DNA of 64,000 bases from an uncultured Lachnospiraceae bacterium (GCA_947243855.1 CAMXIK010000015.1:24207-88206), one strand, 5' to 3'; positions 8,787 through 18,807 are shown, counted from the first letter of the stretch. Numbers and translations: made by a program. Notes: generated by a model from the letters alone, not told the origin.

Positions 8787-11070
8787 ACTGCTCCCTCAAC
8801 GTCCCGGCATCCGTCACTTTACAGTCCGGATAAAATAGGGAAAGAATCTGCCCATATTCAGCTCCTTGTTCACCCATCGCCTTCGCCCCATTCTGGGACA
8901 TGCCGACGCCATGGCCGAAGCCGCCGCCAGTCAACGTATATCCTACCACAGTTTCCCCTGCTTTTCCAGTCCGGTAAACGGCGTCTATCACAAAAAAACC
9001 GCTCGGCAAAAGAGTTTTCGGCACGGTTTCGCTCTCATCCTGTTTTCGGACCGCGCTTTTGGTATCGCAAAGCACATAGCGGATATTATACTCGGAAAGC
9101 ACCTTAACCGTTCCCTTTTGCGCCTCCACCGTAAGCTCCTGCGCAATGCCTCCTGCGCCCCTTTTTGTGACCTCTATCTTTTTGATTCCGCCCAATTTTT
9201 TGATCGGCTCCGACACATAATAATCCCCTTCCGCTCTAGTCAGCACATTAGCGGGCGACGCTTTCTGCCGTTCCCGCAGGCGTTCCCAAAACGCCTCTTC
9301 ATCCAATTCTGTTACTTCATAGGTCCACCGATACCACGGCTCCTCCTTCTCTAAATCCTCCTCATGCACGGTACTGATAAACTTCCGAAAGACTTCCTCG
9401 TCACGCAGAGACTCAGCGTCAAATCCATTCTCCTCAAAAGCCGAACTCACACGCCCGCCTTGCAGATAGGCGACGTCTTCCCCGTTTCCACCCTGCCAGC
9501 TTACCACATCCGTCCCCGCCCCGCAGGAGGTCGAGTAATAATAGTTTCCGGCAGCCTCCCCCTGATACGTGAGCAGCATCCCATCCGTCTCCTTGACCGC
9601 TGTGGTGGAAGCCCCGTTTTCTTCTATATTGTGATAAACCTGATAAGACGTAGTATCATCCACATGCGCGCCCAATTCGGGAAGCCCCGCGCGGATAATA
9701 TAGCGGTAAGCATAGGTCCTGGCGCACACCGCCTGCGCCTTTAGGGCCTCCTCCGGATAAGAGGCCGGCATCTCGCTTGGCACTACGGCATAGAGATATT
9801 CCTCCAAAGGCAGTTCATTGATTACCGCAATGCCCTGCTCCATCCGCAGACATTCAATGACGCCCCGGTAATCATGATCCGCCCTCGTGCTCCCCTCCAT
9901 TTCCACGGTCACTTTATCCGTAAGGTTTACGCTCCGATAAGTTCTACGCTCGCCGACTGTCATCTGCTCCATGCGCAGCCTTGTCTCTTCCCCGTCCACA
10001 AAAATACCGACGCTCTCATGAAAATAACTGCCCGACGCCGTATTTTTCAAAAGCACGCGAATCTGATCCGCCCCTGCCTCCTCTGAGACCAGACAGGCGA
10101 CAATCTCCCCATTCTCGATCACAAAGTCCGTGTCCGCGCATCCCACCCGCAAATCTTCTCTCTCCAAGGTCGCCAGTCTGCCATAAAGCTTGTATACCTC
10201 CATCTGCCCTGACAGAGAATAGCTGCCATAGTCCTCAATCTCCAATTCCTCCGCGCTTGCCCGCAAGAGCCTTCCGTGAATCTTTTCCCGCCGTTCCTTC
10301 GCTTCTACGATACGGCCGTTTCGAAAAGTCAGATCGGCAATCTGTTCCCGCTCCGGAAGCTGTACGGACGCCTCTCCGGAAGCCGCCGCAAAAAAAGCCG
10401 TCTGATGATAAAAACAGTCCAGTCCCCCCTCTTTGCTCTCCATCACCCAGACGCTTCCCAGATAATGATCCTCCGGCAGTACCTCCACGATGGTCAGCAG
10501 CGTATTTCCCTTCATATAGACCCGCATTTCCTGCAATTCGTTCTCTGCAAATGCCGCCGAAAGATACCGGCACGGCCCCTGCATAGCGCCGTTCTCCGTA
10601 TACGCTTCCCCCGCCCCGCTGTCAATTTTAAGTACAAAAACCGTGGTTTCCCAGATCGATGATTCATGATCCAGATAGGCTAAAAAAATACGGAACGCCT
10701 TGTACCAATCTTCCTTTAAAAGCGCATACTCCGGCTTATACTGCGCACTGTAATCGGGAAGCTGCCATTCCTCCTTCCCGATCTGTCTGCATAGCTCCTC
10801 GTACTGCCCGTATGTAAAATAAACGGCGTCTTCCTCCCCGTCCGCCTCCGAAACATCCAGCGGGCTTTCTGCGCCGTCGGATACAGGCATGGAAAAAGAG
10901 ACCCCCAGAGCGTCCAGAAGAATTTCCACGTCTTCTACGGTAATCTTCTCCCCCTCCGGTACAGTCTCCTCCTCTTTTTGCATCCGCCTTCCCATCCAGA
11001 TACCGACCAGAAAAAGCAGACCGAAAAAAATAAGCGCGAGCTTCGCGAATTGCTTTGCCTTAAAATTCAT
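8770..11070 (-). CDS. Large membrane-anchored SpoIID/LytB-domain protein
   Basis: The protein has 766 residues, about twice the length of SpoIID. One membrane segment is at about 10-26, followed by an acidic outside region of roughly 370 residues of unknown fold. The SpoIID/LytB domain occupies about 400-750: LPLEEYLYAVVPSEMPASYP, whose Glu corresponds to the catalytic Glu of SpoIID, then LKAQAVCARTYAYRYI, YYYSTSCGAGTDVV and the C-terminal GHGVGMSQNGAKAMGEQGA. SpoIID is a lytic transglycosylase acting on peptidoglycan without stem peptides during engulfment; LytB relatives modulate amidases. No spoIIQ or spoIIIA genes are nearby, so a vegetative wall-remodelling role is possible. Confidence 0.9.
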   Translation of the reverse strand: MNFKAKQFAKLALIFFGLLFLVGIWMGRRMQKEEETVPEGEKITVEDVEILLDALGVSFSMPVSDGAESPLDVSEADGEEDAVYFTYGQYEELCRQIGKEEWQLPDYSAQYKPEYALLKEDWYKAFRIFLAYLDHESSIWETTVFVLKIDSGAGEAYTENGAMQGPCRYLSAAFAENELQEMRVYMKGNTLLTIVEVLPEDHYLGSVWVMESKEGGLDCFYHQTAFFAAASGEASVQLPEREQIADLTFRNGRIVEAKERREKIHGRLLRASAEELEIEDYGSYSLSGQMEVYKLYGRLATLEREDLRVGCADTDFVIENGEIVACLVSEEAGADQIRVLLKNTASGSYFHESVGIFVDGEETRLRMEQMTVGERRTYRSVNLTDKVTVEMEGSTRADHDYRGVIECLRMEQGIAVINELPLEEYLYAVVPSEMPASYPEEALKAQAVCARTYAYRYIIRAGLPELGAHVDDTTSYQVYHNIEENGASTTAVKETDGMLLTYQGEAAGNYYYSTSCGAGTDVVSWQGGNGEDVAYLQGGRVSSAFEENGFDAESLRDEEVFRKFISTVHEEDLEKEEPWYRWTYEVTELDEEAFWERLRERQKASPANVLTRAEGDYYVSEPIKKLGGIKKIEVTKRGAGGIAQELTVEAQKGTVKVLSEYNIRYVLCDTKSAVRKQDESETVPKTLLPSGFFVIDAVYRTGKAGETVVGYTLTGGGFGHGVGMSQNGAKAMGEQGAEYGQILSLFYPDCKVTDAGTLREQYEDDL

Positions 11071-11137
11071 ATAAAAGTCCTTTTGCGTTCCTCCTCTATT
11101 CCTATGCGGGCAGAAAGGGATTTTATGCCCACAAGGG

Positions 11138-11971
11138 TCAAATACTCAAAATCCCATATTTATCCGGATGACGGTATTTGTCCCCCGTTACCTCGCGGAC
11201 GCGGTAATCCCTTAACAGCTCCAAATCAATCTCGGCAAGAAAAACGCCCTCCCCGCTTGGCGCTTCGAAAATACACATATCCCGTGACCATGGTTCCTCC
11301 CTCAGCCATGCAACGCCGTCAAAAACGGTGGAATGCCCATTACAATCCGGCTGTCCTTCCGGATAATTGCAGGTAGCAATGGCAACCATATTTTCATAGG
11401 CCCTTGTCCGAAGCGTCGCCAGACGATTGATCTCCATGGGGCATGCGTTTGGCGCAAGAATGATCTCCGCACCTTTCAGCATTAAAATTCTCGCGCTTTC
11501 GGGAAATTCCCTGTCAAAGCATATCATGCCCCCGACCTTAACCATATCTCTGCCGATATCCAAATCGACAACATAAAAGTCCTCGCCGCCCGATAACACC
11601 TTCTCCATGTCAAATGCGCAAGTGTGTACTTTGGAATAATGCAGGACGTTCTCTCCCTTCCTGTCAAAAAGGATCATGGAATTTAGCGGCTTCGGACTAT
11701 GGCTTTCCAGAAACGTAATGCCGATGGCCATTTGAAGTTTTGCCGCCAGCCTGCCAAATTCCTGTACGAAATCACTCTCAGCGGAAACCGCCATTGCATT
11801 CAGAACGCTTATATCCTGTGGAATCCGATAGCCACAGCTCCACATTTCCGGGAACAAGGCAATGTCCGCCCCCATTTCTTTCGCCTTCTTACAGGCATTG
11901 ATTCCGATCTGAGTCTGCTCCTCCAAAGTGCTTCCCGGAAGAAGCTGTAACAGTGCAATTTTCAATCCCAT
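11138..11971 (-). CDS. Carbon-nitrogen hydrolase (nitrilase superfamily)
   Basis: The 277-residue protein shows the Glu-Lys-Cys triad of the family: Glu in LFPEMWSCGY, Lys in YSKVHTCAF and Cys in GGMICFDREFPES. These enzymes hydrolyse amides or nitriles. The pattern, including NSMILFDRKGE and NACPMEINRLATLRTRAYEN, fits the aliphatic amidase or N-carbamoylputrescine amidase-like group, but the substrate cannot be named. I chose ATG 11971 behind AAAGGAA; an in-frame start nine codons upstream is less likely. It stands between divergent-looking spacers with no obvious partner. Confidence 0.88.
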   Translation of the reverse strand: MGLKIALLQLLPGSTLEEQTQIGINACKKAKEMGADIALFPEMWSCGYRIPQDISVLNAMAVSAESDFVQEFGRLAAKLQMAIGITFLESHSPKPLNSMILFDRKGENVLHYSKVHTCAFDMEKVLSGGEDFYVVDLDIGRDMVKVGGMICFDREFPESARILMLKGAEIILAPNACPMEINRLATLRTRAYENMVAIATCNYPEGQPDCNGHSTVFDGVAWLREEPWSRDMCIFEAPSGEGVFLAEIDLELLRDYRVREVTGDKYRHPDKYGILSI

Positions 11972-12002
11972 GCTCGTTTTTCCTTTCTGTTCTCCCATCG
12001 TT

Positions 12003-12575
12003 TCAATGAATATCCCTTTGCTTTAACCACATTTCCTTCGTAAGCAAATTTACATGCCCCGTCCGCCTCTCGTTCATAAGCGGCACGTCCACCCCTTCGT
12101 TTGTCCACTGGTACTGAAATCCAAGCTTTTCCTGCACCCGCTTCGACTTAGCATTTCCCTCATAATAACCGCACCATACCTTGTTCATGCCGATATCTTC
12201 AAACGCGCGACGCAACAGTTCTCTTGCCGCTTCCGGCATCAATCCCAGCCCCCAGAAGGGCTTCCCAATCCAATATCCAAGCTCGCACTCGTCATCTCTC
12301 TTTGTCATGTCCGTATGACCGTTCAGTTTCAGTTCAATAGCTCCGATGACCCGATGATCCGATTTCAGGCAAAGAGCGTAGACTTCCTCTCCTGAAAAAA
12401 CATCCCTGATCACATCCCGGCTCTCTTCCACACTCTGATGCGGCGGCCATCCGGCAATCGGTCCCACCGCAGGATCACTGGCATATTGGTATAAGTCCTC
12501 CGCGTCGCTGTCTTCAAAACGGCGCAGAATTAATCTTTCTGTTTCAAGTATCACTGTTTTATGTTCCGCTTTCAT
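12003..12575 (-). CDS. GNAT-family N-acetyltransferase (RimJ/RimL-like)
   Basis: The 190-residue protein opens with LETERLILRRFEDSDAEDLYQY, typical of the RimJ/RimL group that acetylates N-terminal or side-chain amines. Acetyl-CoA-binding motif A appears as LGYWIGKPFWGLGLMPEA, and WCGYYEGNAKSKRVQEKLGF is the usual motif B region. An AAGGAG site precedes the ATG. Its neighbour is the nitrilase gene, 31 bp downstream on the same strand. The substrate is unknown. Confidence 0.88.
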   Translation of the reverse strand: MKAEHKTVILETERLILRRFEDSDAEDLYQYASDPAVGPIAGWPPHQSVEESRDVIRDVFSGEEVYALCLKSDHRVIGAIELKLNGHTDMTKRDDECELGYWIGKPFWGLGLMPEAARELLRRAFEDIGMNKVWCGYYEGNAKSKRVQEKLGFQYQWTNEGVDVPLMNERRTGHVNLLTKEMWLKQRDIH

Positions 12576-12718
12576 CTGTTTCGCTCCTTATGCCGCTTTT
12601 TCATTTAATGGTATTCCTATACTATAACAGATCAAGGGCAAAAATAAAATAGCGCTCTTGCCAAAAACAGAATCGCGCTATATCATTGCTATAAAGTAAT
12701 TTCAGAAAGGCGGTTCCC

Positions 12719-13399
12719 ATGACAAAAATTTTACTGTTAGAAGACGATATCAGTCTGATAGACGGATTAACCTATTCCCTTGAGAAAAACGGTTTCCTTG
12801 TAAAGACCGCCCGTACCGTGCAGGACGCCCTGACACAACTCACCTTTCCTATCCCCTTTGATCTTCTTATTTTGGACGTCACCCTGCCGGACGGGACTGG
12901 CTTTTCTGTCTGTGAAAAGGTACGCGCACAGGACAACCGCATCCCCATTCTCTTTCTCACCGCCTCCGACGAAGAAGTCAACGTCATTCGCGGACTCGAC
13001 AGCGGCGGCGACGATTATGTGACAAAACCGTTTAAAATCGGCGAGCTCTGCTCCCGTATTCACGCGCTGCTTCGACGGACCGCAAACGTAACCAGTCTCA
13101 ATTTCGGAAGCCTTTCTATAGATACCATGGCAAACCATGTCACTATAGACGGGCGCACCATCGACCTGACCAAAGCCGAATACCGTCTTCTGTGCCTTCT
13201 TGCACAAAACGCTGGCATCGTTGTGACAAGGACACGCATTCTAGACGAACTGTGGGATCACAGCGGGGATTTTGTGGACGACAACACCCTATCCGTATAC
13301 ATTCGCAGGCTGCGTGAAAAAATAGAACCAGACCCGGCCCATCCCCATTATCTACTCACCGTCCGCGGATTCGGTTACAAATGGAATCCCCAGAATTGA
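12719..13399 (+). CDS. OmpR/PhoB-family response regulator
   Basis: The 226-residue protein has a receiver domain (1-115) with acidic pocket ED9D10, phospho-acceptor D53 in LLILDVTLPDGTGF and Lys in DDYVTKPF, then a winged-helix DNA-binding domain (about 130-224; LTKAEYRLLCLLAQNAG, DDNTLSVYIRRLREKIEPD). It heads a four-gene set with the kinase 13 bp downstream, then an ABC ATPase and an FtsX permease. This arrangement is typical of Bce-like modules that sense and remove peptide antibiotics. The inverted repeats at 14654-14691 are its likely target. Confidence 0.94.
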   Translation: MTKILLLEDDISLIDGLTYSLEKNGFLVKTARTVQDALTQLTFPIPFDLLILDVTLPDGTGFSVCEKVRAQDNRIPILFLTASDEEVNVIRGLDSGGDDYVTKPFKIGELCSRIHALLRRTANVTSLNFGSLSIDTMANHVTIDGRTIDLTKAEYRLLCLLAQNAGIVVTRTRILDELWDHSGDFVDDNTLSVYIRRLREKIEPDPAHPHYLLTVRGFGYKWNPQN

Positions 13400-13412
13400 A
13401 AGGAGCATACCG

Positions 13413-14651
13413 ATGATTACTGCATTTTCACATGATATTCAGGACAAAGACAATAAACGCTGTCTCGCCTTTCTGCTTCTGTTCTCCTTTCTGCTGTTTT
13501 TCACTGGCATGATTTTTACCGCCGCTCTCACCAAATCTGCCAAAACCATGCTTCTTTCCCATGATGAGACAATCGCCTCCTCCCTGCTCTCACAGGGCGT
13601 TCCAAAGCAGATTGTCGCGACTGCCCTCACAGAAAAAGGACACTCCGCCGAGGGCGCTGACCTGCTCTTAAAAATGGGACTTACCCAAAACCAGAAAACA
13701 GAATTTCTGCCCCTGCTCTCCCAATTTCAAAACCGTGCCCGTACTCTCACTCTCCTCTCCGCCTTCTTTCTCTCCTTGCTTCTTCTTGCCGCCGCCAGCC
13801 TTTTTCTGCATCGCAGGGAGCGGCTTTATGAATGCGCCTGCACGGTCATGGAAAGCTATCGAAAAGGCGATTATGCAAAGCATCTGCCCCAGACATACGA
13901 AGGCGGCGTCTACCGGATGTTTTCCGCCATTGACGGCCTTGCCACCATGCTTCAAGCGCAAAAAGAAACCGCCCAAAATTCCAAGGAGTTTTTAAAAGAC
14001 ATGATTTCCAACATTTCTCATCAATTAAAGACTCCTTTGGCGGCGCTCTCCCTGTATCAGGAAATTATGGAAAACGAACCGGATCAGCCTGCCGTCATAG
14101 AAGAATTTGCTTTCAAAACAGGATTGGCATTAAAACGCATGGAAGATCTGCTTCTTTCCCTGCTAAAAATTTCCCGTCTGGATACGGGCAGTATCGTCTT
14201 TGAAAAAGAAAACTGCCGTCTGTCAGAGCTTGTCTCCCACGCCTTAAACGATCTATATACCCGCGCCGCAAGAGAAAGAAAACAGCTTATTGTAGAAGGT
14301 AACGCTGACACAAAGCTTATCTGCGATCCTGCATGGACTGCCGAGGCTCTTGCCAATCTCGTCAAAAACGCGCTGGATCACACGCAGGCGGACGGCTCTA
14401 TCCGCATCGCATGGGACGCTTCCCCTGCCGCTGTCCGCATCCATGTAACAGACAATGGGGACGGCATTGCTCCCGAAGATATTCCCCATATTTTCAAGCG
14501 GTTCTACCGCAGTAAATCATCACAGGACACACAGGGCGCGGGGCTTGGCCTATCTCTGGCAAAATCCATCATTGAAGGCCAAAACGGCGTTCTTTCCGTT
14601 CACAGCATTCCCCATACGGAAACGGAATTCACGCTCCTGTTTCCCGTGTAA
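13413..14651 (+). CDS. Sensor histidine kinase
   Basis: The 412-residue kinase has two membrane segments (about 18-40 and 111-133) enclosing roughly 70 outside residues, then a HAMP-like linker. The H-box is ISNISHQLKTPLAAL with H203. The ATPase domain has the N-box LANLVKNALDHT, G1 DNGDGIAPEDIPHIF and G2 GAGLGLSLAKSI. It follows its regulator by 13 bp. The small extracellular loop suggests that the cognate ABC transporter may take part in sensing, as in Bce systems; that is inference. Confidence 0.93.
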   Translation: MITAFSHDIQDKDNKRCLAFLLLFSFLLFFTGMIFTAALTKSAKTMLLSHDETIASSLLSQGVPKQIVATALTEKGHSAEGADLLLKMGLTQNQKTEFLPLLSQFQNRARTLTLLSAFFLSLLLLAAASLFLHRRERLYECACTVMESYRKGDYAKHLPQTYEGGVYRMFSAIDGLATMLQAQKETAQNSKEFLKDMISNISHQLKTPLAALSLYQEIMENEPDQPAVIEEFAFKTGLALKRMEDLLLSLLKISRLDTGSIVFEKENCRLSELVSHALNDLYTRAARERKQLIVEGNADTKLICDPAWTAEALANLVKNALDHTQADGSIRIAWDASPAAVRIHVTDNGDGIAPEDIPHIFKRFYRSKSSQDTQGAGLGLSLAKSIIEGQNGVLSVHSIPHTETEFTLLFPV

Positions 14652-14653
14652 TC

Positions 14654-14691
14654 TTACAAAACTGTAAGTTACAATTCACGGTACTGTAAGG
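14654..14691 (+). promoter_or_regulatory. Candidate response-regulator operator upstream of the ABC transporter genes
   Basis: A perfect inverted repeat CTTACA-N4-TGTAAG lies at 14654-14669. A further GTTACA (14669-14674) and TGTAAG (14686-14691) follow, so the two TGTAAG half-sites are 22 bp (two helical turns) apart. A -10-like TATTCT begins at 14701. The position between kinase and transporter fits activation of the transporter operon by the neighbouring regulator. Confidence 0.6.
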
Positions 14692-14757
14692 CTTTCCTGC
14701 TATTCTGGTCTTACTTAAAAATTTCATGAGTTAAGACAAGAAAGGAATTGACAGATC

Positions 14758-15474
14758 ATGCAAATCTTACAGGTACAAAATCTTTGCAAAACCTACGGAG
14801 AATCCGCCGTCAAAGTTGACGCCCTAAAAAACGTCTCCTTCTCCCTGAATAAAGGAGAATTTTGCGCAGTCGTCGGCGAATCCGGCTCCGGAAAAAGCAC
14901 ATTGCTCAATCTGGTCGGCGCCCTCGACTTCCCTACTGGCGGCGAAATACTCATCGACAGCCAAAATCTTTTTACCTTGAGCGAGGAGGAACGCACCATC
15001 TTTCGCAGAAGAAACATCGGCTTTGTCTTCCAATCCTTTCAGTTGGTGGAAGAACTGAACGTAGAACAAAACATCATTTTCCCACTCCTGTTAGACTACC
15101 GTAAACCGGACCCAGAGGCTTTAAACGAGATTCTCTCCCTTCTAGGCTTACAAGACAGACGCCGTCATCTTCCCAATCAACTCTCCGGCGGGCAAAAACA
15201 GCGCGTCGCCATCGGCCGCGCCTTGATCACCAACCCGAAGCTGATTCTGGCAGACGAGCCTACCGGCAATCTGGACAGCCGCAACAGTATGGAAGTGCTG
15301 GATCTTTTGCTTCGCGCCTCCAGAAAATATCAGCAGACAATCCTTATGATTACCCACAATAACAGTCTTGCCGTCTCTGCGGACAGAGTATTGCGGGTGT
15401 CCGACGGCTGTCTAACTGATCTTGGAACAACGTCTGGGAAAGGAGAGGGTTTTCGCGATGAAAAATTATCTTGA
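14758..15474 (+). CDS. ABC transporter ATP-binding protein (MacB/LolD type)
   Basis: The 238-residue ATPase has Walker [10 protein letters not shown] at 40-48, a Q-loop in [17 protein letters not shown], signature [14 protein letters not shown], Walker [13 protein letters not shown] and the switch His in MITHNN. It powers the FtsX-like permease encoded by the next gene, whose start overlaps its 3' end by 17 bp. The complex probably acts in peptide export or detoxification, judged from the adjacent regulator and kinase. Confidence 0.94.
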   Translation: MQILQVQNLCKTYGESAVKVDALKNVSFSLNKGEFCAVVGESGSGKSTLLNLVGALDFPTGGEILIDSQNLFTLSEEERTIFRRRNIGFVFQSFQLVEELNVEQNIIFPLLLDYRKPDPEALNEILSLLGLQDRRRHLPNQLSGGQKQRVAIGRALITNPKLILADEPTGNLDSRNSMEVLDLLLRASRKYQQTILMITHNNSLAVSADRVLRVSDGCLTDLGTTSGKGEGFRDEKLS

Positions 15475-17830
15475 ATTGGTTCCCCACTACGCTCAGATAC
15501 ACAAAAAACAAAACCGTATGTCCATTTTGTGTATCATTCTTTCGGTATTCCTCGTCGCTGCCATTTTCGGTATGGCGGACATGTACATTCGGAGTATGAT
15601 TCTGAAAACCAAACAGGACGACGGTAACTGGCATATTGTCCTGAAAAATGTCAGTGACGAAACAGCGTCTATGATTGCCACTCGGCCGGAAGTCAAGGCT
15701 TTCTCCTGCTACGGTGTTCTGAACTACAGTCTTGATATGGATTACACCATAGGCGGAACGGATACGGTGATCTGCGGCGTAGATGCTCCCTATGTGACAG
15801 ATATCTATGCCGGCCTTATCTCGGAAGGTAATTTCCCGCAAACGGAAAACGAGGTGTTGGTAACCGCCAATGTCCGAAAAGCATTGAATGTTGACTTGGG
15901 AGGCCAAATAATGATTCGTGATGCCTCTGGTATGGAAACCGCTTATACCATATCTGGATTTTTGGAAAACCCGCCCATGATACTGCGCAAAGACATATAC
16001 GGTGTCATGATGAACACAAACACTTTCCGTTCCTTCTTTCCCAAGGTCACCGACGGAGAACCGAACGATTATAACAGTGTCTTCATGGTGCAGTTTTCAG
16101 GTCACAGACATTTGCGGGAAACGATAAACGATATCAAAACACAATTTTCCCTCGCAGATACGCAAGTAGGGGAACAGGCCATGCTGCTTGGGCTGCTCGG
16201 CCAGAGCGACGAAGGAAATCTATTCATGGTTTCCATCTATTCCGCTGCCCTTTTTCTCTCTGTGCTTGTTCTTGCTGCCGGCGTTCTTATGATCGCCAGC
16301 AGTTTAAACAGTAATATCGCCGGACGGACAGCCTTTTTCGGTATGCTGCGCTGTATCGGCGCGACGCCAAAACAGATCATCCGCCTAGTACACCGGGAAG
16401 CTCTCGCTCTCTGCAGTTTCGCCATTCCAGCCGCTTTGACGGCAAGTATCGCAGTCATCTGGATTCTATGCGCCCTGCTTCGCTTCTTAAGTCCCAAATA
16501 TTTTGATACCATGCCGGCTTTTGCCATCAGCCCGCCAAGTATTCTCGCCGGAATCCTGATCGGCATTTTGACCGTATTCCTTGCTGCCCGCGCTCCGGCC
16601 AAAAAAGCCTCCGGCGTATCACCCCTAACGGCAGTGAGCGGCCAGATTCATACAGCCCCGGTCCGTAGAGCGGCAAACACGTTTTTCTGTAAGGTAGATA
16701 CCGCGCTTGGCATTCATCACGCCACGGGAAACCGCAAAAACTTTCTTCTCGTGACAGCCAGCTTTGCCCTGAGCATTATCCTGTTTCTCTCCTTTTCCAC
16801 CACGGTGGACTTTATGAAACATGCCATAAATGTACTGCATCCATGGACGCCCGATCTCTCCCTTGTATCAGCAGATAGTGCCTGCACCCTTAGTCCCGGT
16901 CTGACCGCCGAACTATCCCAGTACCCGTCTGTCAAGCGCGTCTATGGCAGAATGTTTGCCTATGACCTCCCCGCCGCGGTAAACGGCAGCGAGACCACCG
17001 TCATGTTGATTTCCTATGACGATATTCAGTTTAAGTGGGGCAAAAAATATCTGATCGACGGCTCCGTCTCCGATGCTCTGGAGCATGTCGGCACAGGACT
17101 TGCCGTCGCCACACCGCAATATAACAATACCGCTGCCATCAAAAACGGGGACAGCGTAACGCTCACGACTACAACTGGCTCCCACAATATCAAAATTGTC
17201 GGCGACGTGTCCGAATGTCCCTTTCATACGGAAAACGGTGAAATCATACTCTGCTCGGAAGACACCTTCCGCAGCCTGACCGGTTTCGATGCCTACACAG
17301 TCATTGATATCCAATTAAAACGCGACGCAGCCGACGAGGATGTTGAGGCAATCCGAACGGCCGCGGGCACAGGCGTTACCTTTTCCGACCGTCGGGCGGA
17401 CAATCAAAATGTGCTTGGCGCAGAATATGCCTTCCACCTTTTTATCTACGGCTTTCTCATCCTGATCGCCTTGGTTACCATCTGCAATATCATAAACTGT
17501 GTCGCTATGAGCGTGGAAGCCAGACGCAGGCAGTACGGCGGTCTTCGCGCCATCGGTCTGAGCGCAAAACAATTATCCCGGATGATCGTCTCCGAAACGC
17601 TCGCCTATGCCGTCTCTGGCGGTATCATTGGTACGGCGGTTGGCCTTGCCCTAAACAAAAAGCTGTTTACCCTGCTTGTGACGACCCGTTGGCACGAGGT
17701 TTGGACGTTCCCTGTTGCAGAGCTTTGCATGATTCTCATTGTCATGTGCTTATCCATCCTTCTTGCTGTGAAAAGTCCTCTGAAACAGCTTCGGCAAATG
17801 TCCATCGTAAACACAATCGGCGGGTACTGA
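15458..17830 (+). CDS. FtsX-family ABC transporter permease
   Basis: The 790-residue permease starts at ATG 15458 behind AAAGGAGAGGG, inside the end of the ATPase gene. It has a first membrane segment at about 21-43, a large outside domain (45-265), an FtsX core of three segments (about 275-400) containing GMLRCIGATPKQIIRLVHREA, a second segment and outside domain (about 430-660), and a second FtsX core with YGGLRAIGLSAKQLSRMIVSE. The duplicated ~800-residue layout is shared by lantibiotic-resistance and lipoprotein-release permeases. The substrate is unknown. Confidence 0.92.
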   Translation: MKNYLELVPHYAQIHKKQNRMSILCIILSVFLVAAIFGMADMYIRSMILKTKQDDGNWHIVLKNVSDETASMIATRPEVKAFSCYGVLNYSLDMDYTIGGTDTVICGVDAPYVTDIYAGLISEGNFPQTENEVLVTANVRKALNVDLGGQIMIRDASGMETAYTISGFLENPPMILRKDIYGVMMNTNTFRSFFPKVTDGEPNDYNSVFMVQFSGHRHLRETINDIKTQFSLADTQVGEQAMLLGLLGQSDEGNLFMVSIYSAALFLSVLVLAAGVLMIASSLNSNIAGRTAFFGMLRCIGATPKQIIRLVHREALALCSFAIPAALTASIAVIWILCALLRFLSPKYFDTMPAFAISPPSILAGILIGILTVFLAARAPAKKASGVSPLTAVSGQIHTAPVRRAANTFFCKVDTALGIHHATGNRKNFLLVTASFALSIILFLSFSTTVDFMKHAINVLHPWTPDLSLVSADSACTLSPGLTAELSQYPSVKRVYGRMFAYDLPAAVNGSETTVMLISYDDIQFKWGKKYLIDGSVSDALEHVGTGLAVATPQYNNTAAIKNGDSVTLTTTTGSHNIKIVGDVSECPFHTENGEIILCSEDTFRSLTGFDAYTVIDIQLKRDAADEDVEAIRTAAGTGVTFSDRRADNQNVLGAEYAFHLFIYGFLILIALVTICNIINCVAMSVEARRRQYGGLRAIGLSAKQLSRMIVSETLAYAVSGGIIGTAVGLALNKKLFTLLVTTRWHEVWTFPVAELCMILIVMCLSILLAVKSPLKQLRQMSIVNTIGGY

Positions 17831-17871
17831 TGTACCCGCCGCCTCTATTTGGTCCCAATTCGTCTCCTTTC

Positions 17872-18807
17872 TCACTCCCCCGTTATCTCCCTGTACTCCT
17901 TCGTACCCACATCGCTCCACGCTTTCCGACCGGAAGCAACGACCTTTCCGCTGGCAGTCTCCACCGCATACATATCCACAATCGCCTCGTTTTCCGATCC
18001 TTCCGCGGTACGGTACAACACCAGCAGCTCGCAGGCTCCGTTTTTGGACGGCCGGTCATATACCAGACTGTAAGAGTATGTCCTGCCGTCCTCCTCTGAC
18101 GTCTTAGTCCCTAACTCAATATACAGATTCCCTTTGGCGTTATAATACACCTCATAAGAAAATCCTTCCTCCAAAAGCACGGCGTCATAGACAGCCCTCG
18201 CAGCCGTCTCCCGGTAATCCGCCTCCGGCTCCTGTTCCATTTCCCGTTCCGTTTCTTGTTCTATCTCTGGAATTTTCTCCTCCGTTTTATCTTCTTCCTT
18301 ATGTTCTTCCTTCTTTCCATTTTCAAAAGGCCTCTGCGCATGCTCTTTCCGCTTTGTCCCATCCTTCTTATTGATATACCTGTCAGCCTCTTCCGCAGTG
18401 ATCTCCGCAGGCCTTTTAAAGAAAAATGCAACGGGCCGATAATACACGAGATCATTCTCGCCTAAGAAAGCTTCATTCGTCACCAAAAGATTTCTGGTGA
18501 GCATCCGCTCCTCCTGCGTCCCAAGCACAATAAAAAACATCGCAAAGAAACAATAAAGGCCGCATACAAACACAGCAGCCGTAATACAGAGCGTTTTCAT
18601 AACCTGATGAACGCGCTCGCTTCTATACAGAAATGTAAGCGCCAAAACGAGAAGCATAATGGGCGTAATGATTGCCGTTATCATCTGTCCCAGCATCTTC
18701 GCCCATGTGCGGAAAGAATAGTCCGTAAAGGACAACACTGCCTCTGCTGCCAAATATCCTACTGCTATACATACCGTAATAAAAGTTGCTCTTTTGACTG
18801 CTTTCAT
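17872..18807 (-). CDS. Hypothetical membrane protein with an acidic linker
   Basis: I do not recognise the family. From ATG 18807, behind AGGAAAG, it has 311 residues. Hydrophobic segments lie at about 7-25, 38-60 and 72-100. A highly charged stretch follows (about 150-205, rich in Glu and Lys, with repeated E-x-E) and then a soluble C-terminal domain of about 110 residues (YRETAARAVYDAVLLEEG, YEVYYNAKGNLYIELG). That domain ends in VDMYAVETASGKVVASGRKAW, which looks like a small beta-rich sensing domain. It converges with the ABC permease gene across 41 bp. Confidence 0.7.
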   Translation of the reverse strand: MKAVKRATFITVCIAVGYLAAEAVLSFTDYSFRTWAKMLGQMITAIITPIMLLVLALTFLYRSERVHQVMKTLCITAAVFVCGLYCFFAMFFIVLGTQEERMLTRNLLVTNEAFLGENDLVYYRPVAFFFKRPAEITAEEADRYINKKDGTKRKEHAQRPFENGKKEEHKEEDKTEEKIPEIEQETEREMEQEPEADYRETAARAVYDAVLLEEGFSYEVYYNAKGNLYIELGTKTSEEDGRTYSYSLVYDRPSKNGACELLVLYRTAEGSENEAIVDMYAVETASGKVVASGRKAWSDVGTKEYREITGE

